Assembly (NCBI GenBank): GCA_949443285.1
Contig: CASSLW010000001.1
Span: 1-43,408 of the forward strand
DNA: 43,408 nucleotides
Direction of reading: 5' to 3'
From: an uncultured Clostridia bacterium
GTDB taxonomy: Bacteria > Bacillota > Clostridia > TANB77 > CAG-508
Positions 24,759 through 33,672 of this stretch are shown piece after piece. The position numbers were made by a program, and so were the translations under genes. Each line of letters starts with the position of its first letter. The first letter of the stretch is position 1. The notes under the pieces were generated by a model that did no database searches, was not told the DNA's origin, and saw nothing but the letters and a program-made list of their open reading frames with translations.

Positions 24759-26300
24759 ATGAATATAATAATCATAATAGCCGCTATCTTAATCTCACTT
24801 GCAATAGGTATACCAGTAGGAATGGTATATAGAAAAAAAGTTGCAGAGTCTAAAATACAAGGTGCAGAAAACGAAGCAAAAAGAATAGTAGAATTAGCTA
24901 AAATAGAAGCAGAAAACTTAAAAAAAGAAGAAATATTCAAAGCTAAAGAAGAAATAATGGCAAATAGAAAGGAATTAGACCAAGAGATTAAAGAAAGAAG
25001 AGGCGAAGTACAAAAACAAGAAGCAAGATTAATTCAAAAAGAAGAAAACTTAGAAAGACGTTCAGATAACTTTGAAAAGAAAGAAAGAGAAGTAGAAAAA
25101 GAACTACAAAACATCGAAAAAGAAAAACAAGAAGTAGAAAAATTATACCAAAAAGAAATGGTAGAACTACAAAAAATAGCAGGACTAACACAAGAACAAG
25201 CTAAACAAAGATTATTATCTGAAATGGACAAAGAATTAATAGCAGAAAAAGCAGCACTAATAAGAGAGCAAGAGCAAAAAGCAAAAGACACAATAATGAA
25301 AAACGCTAAAGAAATGCTATGCTATGCAGTCCAAAAATGTGCAGCAGACCATTCTCAAGAAACTACAGTATCAATTGTAGCGCTTCCAAATGATGAAATG
25401 AAAGGAAGAATAATAGGAAGAGAAGGAAGAAACATAAAAGCACTAGAAACACTAACAGGAATCGACTTAATCATCGATGATACACCTGAAGCAGTAGTAC
25501 TATCAGGATTTGACCCATTAAGAAGAGAAGTTGCAAAAATTGCATTAGAAAAACTAATTGATGATGGAAGAATTCACCCTTCAAAAATCGAAGAAATGGT
25601 AGAAAAAGCCAAAGAAGAAGTTGAAAATACAATAAAAGAAGAAGGGGAAAGAGCAGTTCTAGAAACAGGAGTAATAGGACTTCATCCAGATTTAGTAAAA
25701 CTAATAGGAAAGCTAAAATACAGAACAAGTTATGGTCAAAACGTATTAAACCATTCAATTGAAGTATCAAACCTAGCAAGAATAATGGCAGATGAATTAG
25801 GATTAGACCCTAAACTAGCAAGAAGAGCAGGCTTGTTACATGATATTGGTAAAGCATTAGACCACGATATGGAAGGAACACACGTAGAAATAGGTGTGGA
25901 AGTATTAAAGAAATACAAAGAAAACCCAATAGTTATAAATGCAGTAGAAGCGCATCATGGGGATGTAGAACCACAAACGTTAGAAGCAGTGCTAGTGCAA
26001 GCAGCAGACGCAATATCAGCATCAAGACCAGGAGCAAGAAGAGAAACACTAGAAGCATACATAAAGAGACTACAAAACTTAGAAGAAATAGCAGACTCAT
26101 TTGAAGGAGTAGAAAAATCATTTGCAATACAAGCTGGTCGTGAAATCAGAATAATGGTAAAAGCAGAAAAAATATCTGATGATAAAATGACTATTTTAGC
26201 AAGAGATGTTGCTAAAAAGATTGAAAATGAGATGGACTACCCTGGTCAAATAAAAGTAAATCTTATAAGAGAAACAAGAGTAGTAGATTATGCAAAATAA
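24759..26300 (+). CDS. rny: Ribonuclease Y
   Basis: A 513-residue membrane-anchored endoribonuclease that starts bulk mRNA decay in Firmicutes. Order: N-terminal membrane helix ([19 protein letters not shown]), a long charged coiled coil to about residue 195, a KH RNA-binding domain with [15 protein letters not shown], and an HD domain with [12 protein letters not shown] and later EAHHGDVEP. The ending INLIRETR-x-V-like matches the family. ATG 24759 is preferred because AGAGGTG lies 8 bases upstream; a TTG at 24753 is too close. RNase Y, YmdB and SpoVS form the common cluster seen in many Clostridia and bacilli. Confidence 0.96.
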   Translation: MNIIIIIAAILISLAIGIPVGMVYRKKVAESKIQGAENEAKRIVELAKIEAENLKKEEIFKAKEEIMANRKELDQEIKERRGEVQKQEARLIQKEENLERRSDNFEKKEREVEKELQNIEKEKQEVEKLYQKEMVELQKIAGLTQEQAKQRLLSEMDKELIAEKAALIREQEQKAKDTIMKNAKEMLCYAVQKCAADHSQETTVSIVALPNDEMKGRIIGREGRNIKALETLTGIDLIIDDTPEAVVLSGFDPLRREVAKIALEKLIDDGRIHPSKIEEMVEKAKEEVENTIKEEGERAVLETGVIGLHPDLVKLIGKLKYRTSYGQNVLNHSIEVSNLARIMADELGLDPKLARRAGLLHDIGKALDHDMEGTHVEIGVEVLKKYKENPIVINAVEAHHGDVEPQTLEAVLVQAADAISASRPGARRETLEAYIKRLQNLEEIADSFEGVEKSFAIQAGREIRIMVKAEKISDDKMTILARDVAKKIENEMDYPGQIKVNLIRETRVVDYAK

Positions 26301-26353
26301 GGACATTTGGGGACGTTTCCTTTTGGACATTTTGTCCATTTTGGGACACATCT
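26301..26353 (+). repeat. REP-like palindromic element, GGGACGTTTC subtype, after rny
   Basis: GGACATTTGGGGACGTTTCC with a mirrored TTTTGTCCATTTTGGGACAC. It follows the rny stop codon directly and resembles the element at 18777-18861. Confidence 0.72.
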
Positions 26354-26362
26354 TTGAAAAAG

Positions 26363-26402
26363 AAAAAAGAACTTAAATCGTTAAGATTTAGGTTCTTTTT
26401 TT
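26363..26402 (+). terminator. Bidirectional terminator between rny and the convergent Xre gene
   Basis: AAAAAAGAACTTAAATC pairs with GATTTAGGTTCTTTTTT; the A run and T run make it usable on both strands. Confidence 0.88.
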
Positions 26403-26421
26403 GTGCCACAATTTAAAAGTA

Positions 26422-26628
26422 TTATGCAATATTTTTGGTTATTTTTCTAATATATTCTCCGATTTCTTCATTAGTTAATTCTAATGTGGCAATCAAATTA
26501 TTTAATACATCTCTACGTGGTAAGTCTTCTTCGTTGTCTATTCTTACATATTGTCTTAAGCTTATTCCTAAGATGCTTGACATTTGTTCTTGTGTATAGT
26601 TTTTTAGTTTCCTTTTTTCTTTAATCAT
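26422..26628 (-). CDS. Small Xre-family helix-turn-helix protein
   Basis: The only convincing gene on the - strand: 68 residues, a bare Cro/C1-type domain (KLKNYTQEQMSSILGISLRQ, then DLPRRDVLNNLIATL). I chose the ATG whose first base is 26628, behind AAAGGTG on the - strand. A longer frame from 26745 adds an unconserved leader. It is divergent from ymdB, with about 190 bases of promoter region between, so it may control itself or ymdB. Its one CGG (ATC GGA) is out of frame. Confidence 0.72.
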   Translation of the reverse strand: MIKEKRKLKNYTQEQMSSILGISLRQYVRIDNEEDLPRRDVLNNLIATLELTNEEIGEYIRKITKNIA

Positions 26629-26756
26629 ATAATCACCTTTTATATTTATAATAAAATAATTATTACATAAAATTTGTCGAATTCCTATTGACACTAAACG
26701 TCGTAACCATAATCCTTTATTAAAGATGAGTAAAGTTATGTTCATATAATCTTATT

Positions 26757-26785
26757 GACACTACGTAAAAAATATAGTATTATAA
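26757..26785 (+). promoter_or_regulatory. Promoter of ymdB
   Basis: TTGACA at 26757-26762 and TATTAT at 26780-26785 with a 17-base spacer. A second weaker pair (TTGACA at 26688, CATAAT at 26710) lies upstream. Confidence 0.75.
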
Positions 26786-26818
26786 AGCAGTAAAAATAAA
26801 TGAAAAGAGGGAAACCAA

Positions 26819-27592
26819 ATGAAGATACTAGCAGTAGGGGATATAATAGGTTCAGCAGGAATAAGAAAGTTAAAAAATACACTATCAAAAATAAGAGAAA
26901 ACGAAAACATAGATTTTGTAATAGTAAATGGAGAAAATTCAGCAGAAGGAATGGGAATAACAGAAAGAAATTTTAACGATATACTAGCAGAAAAAGTAGA
27001 TGTAGTAACAATGGGAAACCACACATGGGGAAAGAAAGAAATATTTAAATTTATAGACCACCCAAAATTAATAAGACCAGCAAACTACCCAAAAGGAGTA
27101 GTAGGAAAAGGCTACAATATCTATAAATGTAAAAACAAAAAAATAGCAGTAATAAATTTAATTGGAAGGGTAGATATAAATATTTTATCTGAAAATCCAT
27201 TTGTATTAGCAAAAGAATTAGTTGCAAAATTACAAAAAGAGGCAGATATAATAATTATAGATTTTCACGCAGAAGCAACTGCGGAAAAAATAGCATTAGG
27301 ATATTTCTTAGACGGAAAAGTTACAGCAGTATATGGAACACATACACATGTGCAAACAGCAGATGAAACTATACTAGAAAAAGGAACAGGATATATTACA
27401 GATATTGGTATGACAGGACCAAAAAAATCAGTAATAGGAATGGATGTAGAAGCATCTGTTAAAAGATTTGAAACAACACTTCCTGAGAGATATAGAATTG
27501 CTACTGGTGAATGTATATTCAATGGCGTAATTTTTGATGTTGATGATAATACTAATAAAGTTAAAGAAATTAAGAGAATAAATATTAGATAA
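26819..27592 (+). CDS. ymdB: YmdB-family metallophosphoesterase
   Basis: A 257-residue dinuclear-metal phosphoesterase. Metal ligands are in the start MKILAVGDIIG (Asp), VNGENSAEG, MGNHTWG, IDFHAEATAEK and the GTHTHVQTAD motif. In B. subtilis YmdB hydrolyses 2',3'-cyclic nucleotides, influences biofilm and motility choices, and is encoded next to rny and spovS, as here. The ribosome site is AGAGGGA. A terminator follows. Confidence 0.94.
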   Translation: MKILAVGDIIGSAGIRKLKNTLSKIRENENIDFVIVNGENSAEGMGITERNFNDILAEKVDVVTMGNHTWGKKEIFKFIDHPKLIRPANYPKGVVGKGYNIYKCKNKKIAVINLIGRVDINILSENPFVLAKELVAKLQKEADIIIIDFHAEATAEKIALGYFLDGKVTAVYGTHTHVQTADETILEKGTGYITDIGMTGPKKSVIGMDVEASVKRFETTLPERYRIATGECIFNGVIFDVDDNTNKVKEIKRINIR

Positions 27593-27594
27593 TT

Positions 27595-27641
27595 AAATAA
27601 GCTTGGCTAATTTTAAGAAGAAATTAATCAAGCTTATTTTG
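27595..27641 (+). terminator. Intrinsic terminator after ymdB
   Basis: AAATAAGCTTG (27595-27605) pairs with CAAGCTTATTT (27629-27639), followed by T and G. Confidence 0.82.
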
Positions 27642-27723
27642 TTGTGAAATAAAGATAGATACAGTGTTTGTCGAAAATAATTTTTTAATGCGATGAAAAA
27701 TTCCAAAAATTTCCAAAAAAGAC

Positions 27724-27752
27724 TTTACAAATATTTCCAAATATTGTAAAAT
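27724..27752 (+). promoter_or_regulatory. Putative promoter of spoVS
   Basis: TTTACA at 27724-27729 and TAAAAT at 27747-27752 with a 17-base spacer. The spacer contains an AAATATTTCC/AAATATT inverted motif. In B. subtilis spoVS is under sigma-H; I cannot distinguish the sigma factor here. Confidence 0.55.
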
Positions 27753-27806
27753 AAAAATCGTAAAAGTTGCAACAACAAAAATAAAAATTATAGGAGGCAA
27801 AAGAAA

Positions 27807-28070
27807 ATGGAAATATTAAAAATTTCATCAAAATCAAACCCAAATTCAGTAGCAGGAGCAATAGCTGGATTGGTAAAAGAATCAAACAAGGCAGAAATGC
27901 AAGCGATTGGAGCAGGAGCATTAAATCAAGCAGTAAAGGCAGTGGCAATAGCTAGAGGTTTTGTTGCACCAGCAGGTGTGGATTTGGTTTGTATACCAGC
28001 GTTTGCAGAAGTGGAAGTTGAAGGAGAAGATAGAACAGGTATAAAGCTAATTGTAGAGTCAAGAGCTTAA
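27807..28070 (+). CDS. spoVS: Stage V sporulation protein S
   Basis: An 87-residue protein nearly identical in length to SpoVS of bacilli (86). It has the conserved start MEILKISSKSNPNSVAGAIAG and the Alba-like core GAGALNQAVKAVAIARGFVAP, then DLVCIPAFAEVEV and DRTGIKLIVE. It is needed for cortex and coat development and affects septation. The AGGAGG ribosome site is at 27793-27798. Confidence 0.97.
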   Translation: MEILKISSKSNPNSVAGAIAGLVKESNKAEMQAIGAGALNQAVKAVAIARGFVAPAGVDLVCIPAFAEVEVEGEDRTGIKLIVESRA

Positions 28071-28085
28071 TATAAATAAAAGTAG

Positions 28086-28117
28086 CAGGTTATTTTTTAG
28101 TAACCTGTTTTTGTTTT
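28086..28117 (+). terminator. Intrinsic terminator after spoVS
   Basis: CAGGTTA (28086-28092) pairs with TAACCTG (28101-28107), followed by TTTTTGTTTTTT. Confidence 0.88.
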
Positions 28118-28223
28118 TTCCTTGAACTACACAATAATAAAGTTTTATTATCGTAATACTTGTTGACGTAATCCTTTTTAAAAATATAAAATAATAAAAA
28201 ACACAAGAAAAAGGAGAGAAAAA

Positions 28224-29634
28224 ATGCGAAATAAAACAGAAGGTATTACATTAATATCGCTAGTAATTACAATCATAATATTATTAATATTAGCACGGAG
28301 TAACAATATCAACATTAACAGGAGAAAGTGGAACAATAGCCAAAACAGGAGAGGCAAAAGCACTAACAGAATTATCAGGCATAAAAGAACAAATAGAAAT
28401 TGAAACAATAGCAAATTCAATAAAATATATGAATACAGAACAATGCAAGGAGAAATTCTCTATAATTAGTAACAAATACAAAAATAATATTGGAATATAC
28501 AGAGAAGAACTAGTATATCTAGCTGATGAAACTTCAATAGATGCTCAAAATGCTAAAAAAGTTGGATTCAACATTGTTAATATGAATACAGAAGAATTCA
28601 AATATTATATTGAATTAGGAAAATTAGAAGATAGTGTTGTTGAACATAAAAATGCTATGTTGGGTAGAGAGCTTAATACATATGAATTTTCAGATACTAT
28701 AAAAATTGGAGATACTACATATGGTAATGGTTGGTTTTTGATTGGAAATTACACGCAAGAAGAAAAAGATAGTAAAACATATAATTCACAGTATGAGAAA
28801 TTAGGGTTAGAAAATACAAGCCATGCACCTTATATAGTTAATTATAATACAGGAGAAGTTTTAAGTGTAGACGGAATGGTTATGTATAAAGCAGAAATTC
28901 AAGTACATTCATTTAATAATACGTCAAATAGATTAGCAAATGCAATTACATATGTAGATGACAAGACTAAAAAAACAGGAACACATTATGGCAATTTATA
29001 TTCTACATCATTATATACAGGACCTGTAAATGACCTAGGAGGAAAATATAATGATAATAATGGTCTATTAGAGTATGACGAAAACGGAGCATTAATATTG
29101 GATGAAGATAATGCTATTCCAGTTTTAGAAGTAAACCAAAAGTACAAAATAGATGATGTATATTCTATAAATACAACAATTGAAGGAGATGTCAATCAAG
29201 GAGTAGACTTTGCTAAAACGATAGTAGCATTATCAGACGTAAATGAGAGATACGTATCATGGATTGGAATATATAAAGGATATTTGCATGTATATTCGTT
29301 CTCTAATCAATCTGAATTATATTTAAATGCTGAGTTAACAAAAAAAGGTTTTGCAAGCATAGATATTTCAAAATATGAAGGAAAAGCAATGAATATTCAA
29401 GTTGTTGCAAAGCGAAGTGAAGCAACAAAAGTATATATAAATGGAGAGTTGATAAAAACATTTCAATCAGGAGATGACCAACTTACATATAATTATACAA
29501 CAATAGGAGATTTAAGGGTAGGAAGAAATTTGAAGTTCAAAGGAAAGATGTATGATTTTGCTTTGTTTGGTGCAGCACTTGAAGAAAATGATGTTCAAGA
29601 AATTTGGACTAATTCTAAGAAATATATAAAATAA
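28224..29634 (+). CDS. Pilin-like surface protein with a LamG-type domain, joined by a +1 frameshift at CGG
   Basis: Read from ATG 28224 (behind AAGGAGAG) with C28296 skipped, the product has 469 residues. It opens with a class III/type IV pilin-like signal: a short charged start, GITLISLVITIIILLILAGV across the join (Gly25), then a helical segment SGTIAKTGEAKALTEL. The C-terminal part is a LamG/concanavalin-like domain with NTTIEGDVNQGVDFAKTIV and INGELIKTFQSG ... IGDLRVGRNLKFKGKMYDFALF. Without the shift only 24 residues of the pilin helix are made in frame. Starting instead at 28429 would remove the secretion signal. It is probably a cell-surface binding protein. Confidence 0.85.
28296..28299 (+). 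other. CGG +1 frameshift site 5 (CGGA read as Gly25 of the pilin-like protein)
   Basis: GCA C GGA GTA. Skipping the C restores the LLILAGVTIS helix common to Clostridial pilin-like proteins. Confidence 0.9.
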
Positions 29635-29635
29635 C

Positions 29636-29668
29636 AAAAACCTTTAGAGAAAATCTAAAGGTTTTTTA
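29636..29668 (+). terminator. Intrinsic terminator after the pilin-like gene
   Basis: AAAAACCTTTAGA pairs with TCTAAAGGTTTTTT around GAAAA. The 178 bases from here to the next gene hold no other recognisable feature. Confidence 0.9.
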
Positions 29669-29845
29669 AAATCAACTTGATCGTTTTTCAGATCTAAATG
29701 TCTTACTTAATCGAGTGTATTGCAACTCATAACAAAATTTCTTTTGTCACTATTATTATACTCAATTTATTAGAAAAAATCAATGAAAAATCTTGAAATT
29801 TTGCCCAAGATAATGTATGATAAGCAAAGGATAATGAGGTGAGAT

Positions 29846-31429
29846 ATGAAATCAAATTGGATAAAATATGTTTTTGCAATATTTATCATAATAATACTAG
29901 GATTTTCAATATACAAAATAAAAAAAGACGAAGCAGAAAAAGAACAAGAACAGCAAATAGCAAGTAACCAAGAAGAACAAATAAAAGAAATAAAATTAGG
30001 AATAGCAGGAATAGACACAATGAACCCAATACTTAGCAACAACAAAAACGTACAAGACATCTATAAACTAATTTTCGAGCCACTAGTAAACCTAACAGCA
30101 GAATACAAAGCAGAGCCATGTTTAGCAAAGGAGTGGGCTAAACAAGGAGACAATTCATACTTAATAAAACTAAGAGAAAACGTAAGGTGGTCAAACGGGC
30201 ATCAGCTAACATCAGAAGACGTAAGATTTACAATAGACAGGCTAAAAGATACTCAAACAATATATGCAAGCAATGTTCAAAATGTAATAGGAATAGATAT
30301 TGTAGACGACTACACACTAAAAATAAACTTGGATAAGGAAGTACCTTTTTTTGAGTATAACTTAACATTTCCAATACTATCAAAAGAATACTATGAAGGA
30401 GAAGAATTTACAAACACAACAAAAAATGATGCGCCAATAGGAACAGGACAATTCAAAATAGCAGAAGTACAACCTTCATATATAATTTTGGAAAAAAGCA
30501 CAAACTGGTGGAACAAAGAAAAAAATACAGTTTTAGAAAAAATAACAGTAAACCTATTTTCAGCTGTGGGAGAATTATACAACAGTTTTAAACTAGGAAA
30601 TATAGATTTAATAAGTACAAGCAATACAAATTTACAAGAATATATAGGAACAATAGGATACAGCTCAAAAGAAATGAAGGGAAGAGAGCATACTTTTCTA
30701 GCGTTAAACACAGCAAATTATTTCTTAGCGAAACCAGAAGTAAGAAAAGCAATATCATATTCGATAGATAAAGCAGGAATAACAACAAACATATTAAATG
30801 GAAAATACTTAACAAGCAGTTTTCCACTTGATTATGGAAATTGGCTATGCCAAGAGCAAGACGCAAGTAGTGGTTACAATGTAGAACAAGCAAAACAGAT
30901 TTTAGTAGATAATGGATGGAATTACAGAAACAATTATTGGCAAAAAACAGAAGATTACAAAACTCAAAGGTTGGCATTAAATTTACTTGTAAAAAATAGT
31001 GACCAAACTAAAGTAGCAGTAGCACAAAATATAAAGGCTCAACTAGAAGCACAAGGAATAAGAATAAATGTTATAGGTGCAACAGATGACCAATATAAAA
31101 ATTTATTAGCAGCAAGAAGCTACGATATAGCATTATGTAGTATGACACTTTCACCAAGTCCAAATTTAGAAACATTTTTTGGAGAAGGAAATTTATCAAA
31201 CTATTCAAGTGATGAAATTCGTAGCATAATGAGTGAGGTAAAAAACACAACAGATGAAAACATTCTAAAAGAAAAATATCAAAGACTAATGGAAATTTAC
31301 AAAACAGAAATGCCATATATAAGCTTATACAATAATAAATACACAGTGGCGTATAGCTCAGAATTAGTGGGCGATATAACTCCTAATTGGTTTTACCAAT
31401 TTTATGGAATTGAAGGATGGTATAAATAA
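29846..31429 (+). CDS. Oligopeptide-type solute-binding protein (SBP family 5), membrane anchored
   Basis: A 527-residue extracytoplasmic binding protein. Residues about 7-23 form an uncleaved membrane anchor with no lipobox cysteine, followed by an acidic linker. The body is SBP_bac_5: LIFEPLVNLTAEYKAEPCLAKEW, then SNGHQLTSEDVRFTIDRL and PIGTGQFKIAEVQ, then VRKAISYSIDKAGIT. Such proteins capture peptides or nickel for Opp/Dpp-type ABC importers, but no permease or ATPase genes are adjacent. Peptide binding is the family default and not proven. Confidence 0.88.
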   Translation: MKSNWIKYVFAIFIIIILGFSIYKIKKDEAEKEQEQQIASNQEEQIKEIKLGIAGIDTMNPILSNNKNVQDIYKLIFEPLVNLTAEYKAEPCLAKEWAKQGDNSYLIKLRENVRWSNGHQLTSEDVRFTIDRLKDTQTIYASNVQNVIGIDIVDDYTLKINLDKEVPFFEYNLTFPILSKEYYEGEEFTNTTKNDAPIGTGQFKIAEVQPSYIILEKSTNWWNKEKNTVLEKITVNLFSAVGELYNSFKLGNIDLISTSNTNLQEYIGTIGYSSKEMKGREHTFLALNTANYFLAKPEVRKAISYSIDKAGITTNILNGKYLTSSFPLDYGNWLCQEQDASSGYNVEQAKQILVDNGWNYRNNYWQKTEDYKTQRLALNLLVKNSDQTKVAVAQNIKAQLEAQGIRINVIGATDDQYKNLLAARSYDIALCSMTLSPSPNLETFFGEGNLSNYSSDEIRSIMSEVKNTTDENILKEKYQRLMEIYKTEMPYISLYNNKYTVAYSSELVGDITPNWFYQFYGIEGWYK

Positions 31430-31453
31430 AAATAAAAAAATTTTAAAAAAGTA

Positions 31454-31481
31454 TTGACAAAACAAATATTTGATATATAAT
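31454..31481 (+). promoter_or_regulatory. Promoter of recA
   Basis: TTGACA at 31454-31459 and TATAAT at 31476-31481 with a 16-base spacer. Confidence 0.85.
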
Positions 31482-31489
31482 ATGGATAT

Positions 31490-31503
31490 CGAACAAGAGT
31501 TCA
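31490..31503 (+). promoter_or_regulatory. LexA (SOS) box of recA
   Basis: CGAACAAGAGTTCA matches the Gram-positive LexA site CGAACRNRYGTTCG closely (GAAC-N4-GTTC exact). It lies 8 bases after the -10 box, where bound LexA would block initiation. Confidence 0.9.
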
Positions 31504-31525
31504 CGAAAATAAGGAGGAAAAAACA

Positions 31526-32575
31526 ATGGGAGAAAATACAGAAAAGAAAAAAGCATTAGAAGCAGCAATGAGCCAAATAGAAAAACAATTTGGAAAAGGC
31601 TCTGTAATGAAATTAGGAGAATTTAAAGCAATGGAAATAGAAGCTATACCAACAGGAGCATTGAGTTTGGATATAGCATTAGGAATAGGTGGAGTACCAC
31701 GTGGAAGAATAATAGAAGTATATGGACCAGAATCATCAGGAAAAACAACACTAGCATTACACATAGTAGCAGAAGCTCAAAAGATGGGTGGAGAAGCAGC
31801 TTTCATAGACGCAGAACACGCATTAGACCCAGTATATGCAAAAAAACTAGGTGTAGATATTGACAACCTAATAGTGTCACAACCTGACACAGGAGAACAA
31901 GCATTAGAAATAACAGAAAGCTTAGTAAGAAGTGGTGCATTAGATGTAATAGTAGTAGACTCAGTAGCAGCGCTAGTACCAAAAGCAGAAATAGATGGAG
32001 ACATGGGAGACTCACACATGGGACTTCAAGCAAGACTAATGTCACAAGCATTAAGAAAACTAGCAGGAGCACTAAACAAAACAAAAACAGTACTAATATT
32101 TATAAACCAATTAAGAGAAAAAATAGGAGTAATGTTTGGAAACCCAGAAACAACAACAGGTGGTAGAGCATTAAAATTCTATGCATCAGTAAGAATGGAC
32201 ATTAGAAAAATAGAAAACATTAAACAAGACGGAGAATTTAAAGGAAACCGTGTACGTGTAAAAGTAATAAAAAACAAAGTTGCACCACCATTCAGAGAAG
32301 CAGAATTTGACGTAGTATATGGACAAGGTATCTCAAAAGAAGGAAATATTTTAGACATGGCAGTAAACTTAGACATTGTAGAGAAAGCAGGTTCTTGGTT
32401 TAGCTACAATGGAGAAAGAATTGGTCAAGGTAGAGAAAATGTTAAAAAGTATTTAAGAGAAAATCCAGAAATGCTAGCAGATATAGAAAAGAAAGTAAGG
32501 GATGATTTTGCAAAAGCTTTTGAACAAAGTTTAGGTGAAGAACTTCCAAATAATGAAGATGACGACGAAGAATAA
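31526..32575 (+). CDS. recA: Recombinase RecA
   Basis: A 349-residue protein, full length. It forms ATP-dependent filaments on single-stranded DNA for recombination and LexA cleavage. Walker [10 protein letters not shown], the [11 protein letters not shown] segment, the Walker B region [16 protein letters not shown], loop L1 [18 protein letters not shown] and loop L2 with [22 protein letters not shown] are all intact. Two arginines in NRVRVKV use CGT, showing CGT reads normally. The AGGAGG site is at 31512-31517. The SOS box upstream predicts DNA-damage induction. Confidence 0.98.
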   Translation: MGENTEKKKALEAAMSQIEKQFGKGSVMKLGEFKAMEIEAIPTGALSLDIALGIGGVPRGRIIEVYGPESSGKTTLALHIVAEAQKMGGEAAFIDAEHALDPVYAKKLGVDIDNLIVSQPDTGEQALEITESLVRSGALDVIVVDSVAALVPKAEIDGDMGDSHMGLQARLMSQALRKLAGALNKTKTVLIFINQLREKIGVMFGNPETTTGGRALKFYASVRMDIRKIENIKQDGEFKGNRVRVKVIKNKVAPPFREAEFDVVYGQGISKEGNILDMAVNLDIVEKAGSWFSYNGERIGQGRENVKKYLRENPEMLADIEKKVRDDFAKAFEQSLGEELPNNEDDDEE

Positions 32576-32602
32576 TTTTTAAAGTAAAAATAAAAAATAG
32601 GG

Positions 32603-32646
32603 GCTAAATAGATTAGATATTTTATCTGATTTATTTAGCTTTTTTT
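32603..32646 (+). terminator. Intrinsic terminator after recA
   Basis: GCTAAATA (32603-32610) pairs with TATTTAGC (32632-32639), with an inner GATTAGAT/ATCTGATT helix, and is followed by a seven-T run. Confidence 0.88.
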
Positions 32647-32666
32647 GTTAAATTAGTAGCAAATAC

Positions 32667-32695
32667 TTGACACGTGTCAAAAATACGTATAAAAT
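32667..32695 (+). promoter_or_regulatory. Promoter with a perfect palindromic operator before hicB
   Basis: TTGACA at 32667-32672 and TAAAAT at 32690-32695 with a 17-base spacer. The -35 box is the left half of the perfect 14-base palindrome TTGACACGTGTCAA (32667-32680), a likely operator for an autoregulating antitoxin-type repressor. Confidence 0.78.
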
Positions 32696-32742
32696 ATAGA
32701 AAAGCAGTCGGGAATAAAATTTTAGGAAAGGATGATGGTATA

Positions 32743-33156
32743 ATGAAGAAGAAAGAAAGTTATGAATTTGTTGCTGTATTTGATTATGAAAAAGACGGAA
32801 TAAATATTAGATTTCCGGATTTAGAAGAAGCTATTTCTTGTGCAAGTACAACTAAAGAAGCAATAAAGAACGCAAAAGAAGTACTAGAACTAGTACTATA
32901 TAATAGAGAAGAAGAAAATATAGAAATTCCAGAAAGTACGCCATTAGAAAAGATACAATGTAATCAAAATGAAAAAACCATGAATGTAAGTGTTTGGATG
33001 CCATTAGTCAGAAATGAAATGGAAGAACAGGCAGTAAAAAAGACATTAACAATTCCACAATGGCTAAATAAATTAGCAGAAGCACAAAATGTGAATTTTT
33101 CACAAGTATTACAGTCAGCGCTAAAAGAATATTTAAAAGTTAAAAGAATTTTATAG
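32743..33156 (+). CDS. hicB: HicB-family antitoxin-like protein without a HicA partner
   Basis: A 137-residue protein with an N-terminal HicB RNase-H-like fold (SYEFVAVFDYEKDGINIRFPDLEEA, then STTKEAIKNAKEVLELVL) and a C-terminal ribbon-helix-helix-like DNA-binding end (LTIPQWLNKLAEAQNVNFSQ and LQSALKEYL). ATG 32743 follows AGGAAAGG. A longer frame from 32674 would start inside the promoter. HicB normally neutralises the mRNA interferase HicA, encoded beside it. No HicA-sized gene is present on either side, so this appears to be an orphan antitoxin or a regulator. It lies between recA and recX. Confidence 0.87.
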   Translation: MKKKESYEFVAVFDYEKDGINIRFPDLEEAISCASTTKEAIKNAKEVLELVLYNREEENIEIPESTPLEKIQCNQNEKTMNVSVWMPLVRNEMEEQAVKKTLTIPQWLNKLAEAQNVNFSQVLQSALKEYLKVKRIL

Positions 33157-33220
33157 TCTTGAAATTTCTAAGCAAATATAGTAAAATAAAAAAGCGAAAA
33201 AAGAAAAGGAAAAAGAAAAA

Positions 33221-33667
33221 ATGTACACAATAGAAGAATTTGATAAAGAAAAAACAAGAATACTAAAATACATACTATACAAAAAAAGAACAGAACAAGA
33301 AATACGTAGAAAATACTCAAAAGAAATAGAAGAAAACCTATTAGAAGACATAATAGAATATTTAAAAGAAGCAAAATACATAAATGACAACGACTATATA
33401 GAAAGAACAATAAACAACTTTATGATATTAAAAAACCTATCAATAAAAGAAATACAATACAAATTACAATCTAAAGGACTAACAAAAAATCAAATAGAAG
33501 ATTACATCAGCGAAAATAGAGAAGAACTAGAAGAATATGAAATAAAATCAGCAGGAAACATCATATACAAAAAATCTGCTTCAATGGAAACAGAAGAAAT
33601 AAAACAATATTTGTTAAAAAAAGGATATAAATCAGAAAACATAAACAAAGCAATAGAACAGGAGTAA
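33221..33667 (+). CDS. recX: Recombination regulator RecX
   Basis: A 148-residue all-helical protein with three RecX repeats: YILYKKRTEQEIRRKYSKE, then IIEYLKEAKYINDNDYIERTI, and LKNLSIKEIQYKLQSKGLTK. RecX binds the RecA filament and limits its activity. The AAAAAGGAAAAAG site is a weak ribosome site before ATG 33221. It follows hicB after 64 bases with no obvious promoter, and scpA follows after 5 bases. Confidence 0.88.
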   Translation: MYTIEEFDKEKTRILKYILYKKRTEQEIRRKYSKEIEENLLEDIIEYLKEAKYINDNDYIERTINNFMILKNLSIKEIQYKLQSKGLTKNQIEDYISENREELEEYEIKSAGNIIYKKSASMETEEIKQYLLKKGYKSENINKAIEQE

Positions 33668-33672
33668 GATAA

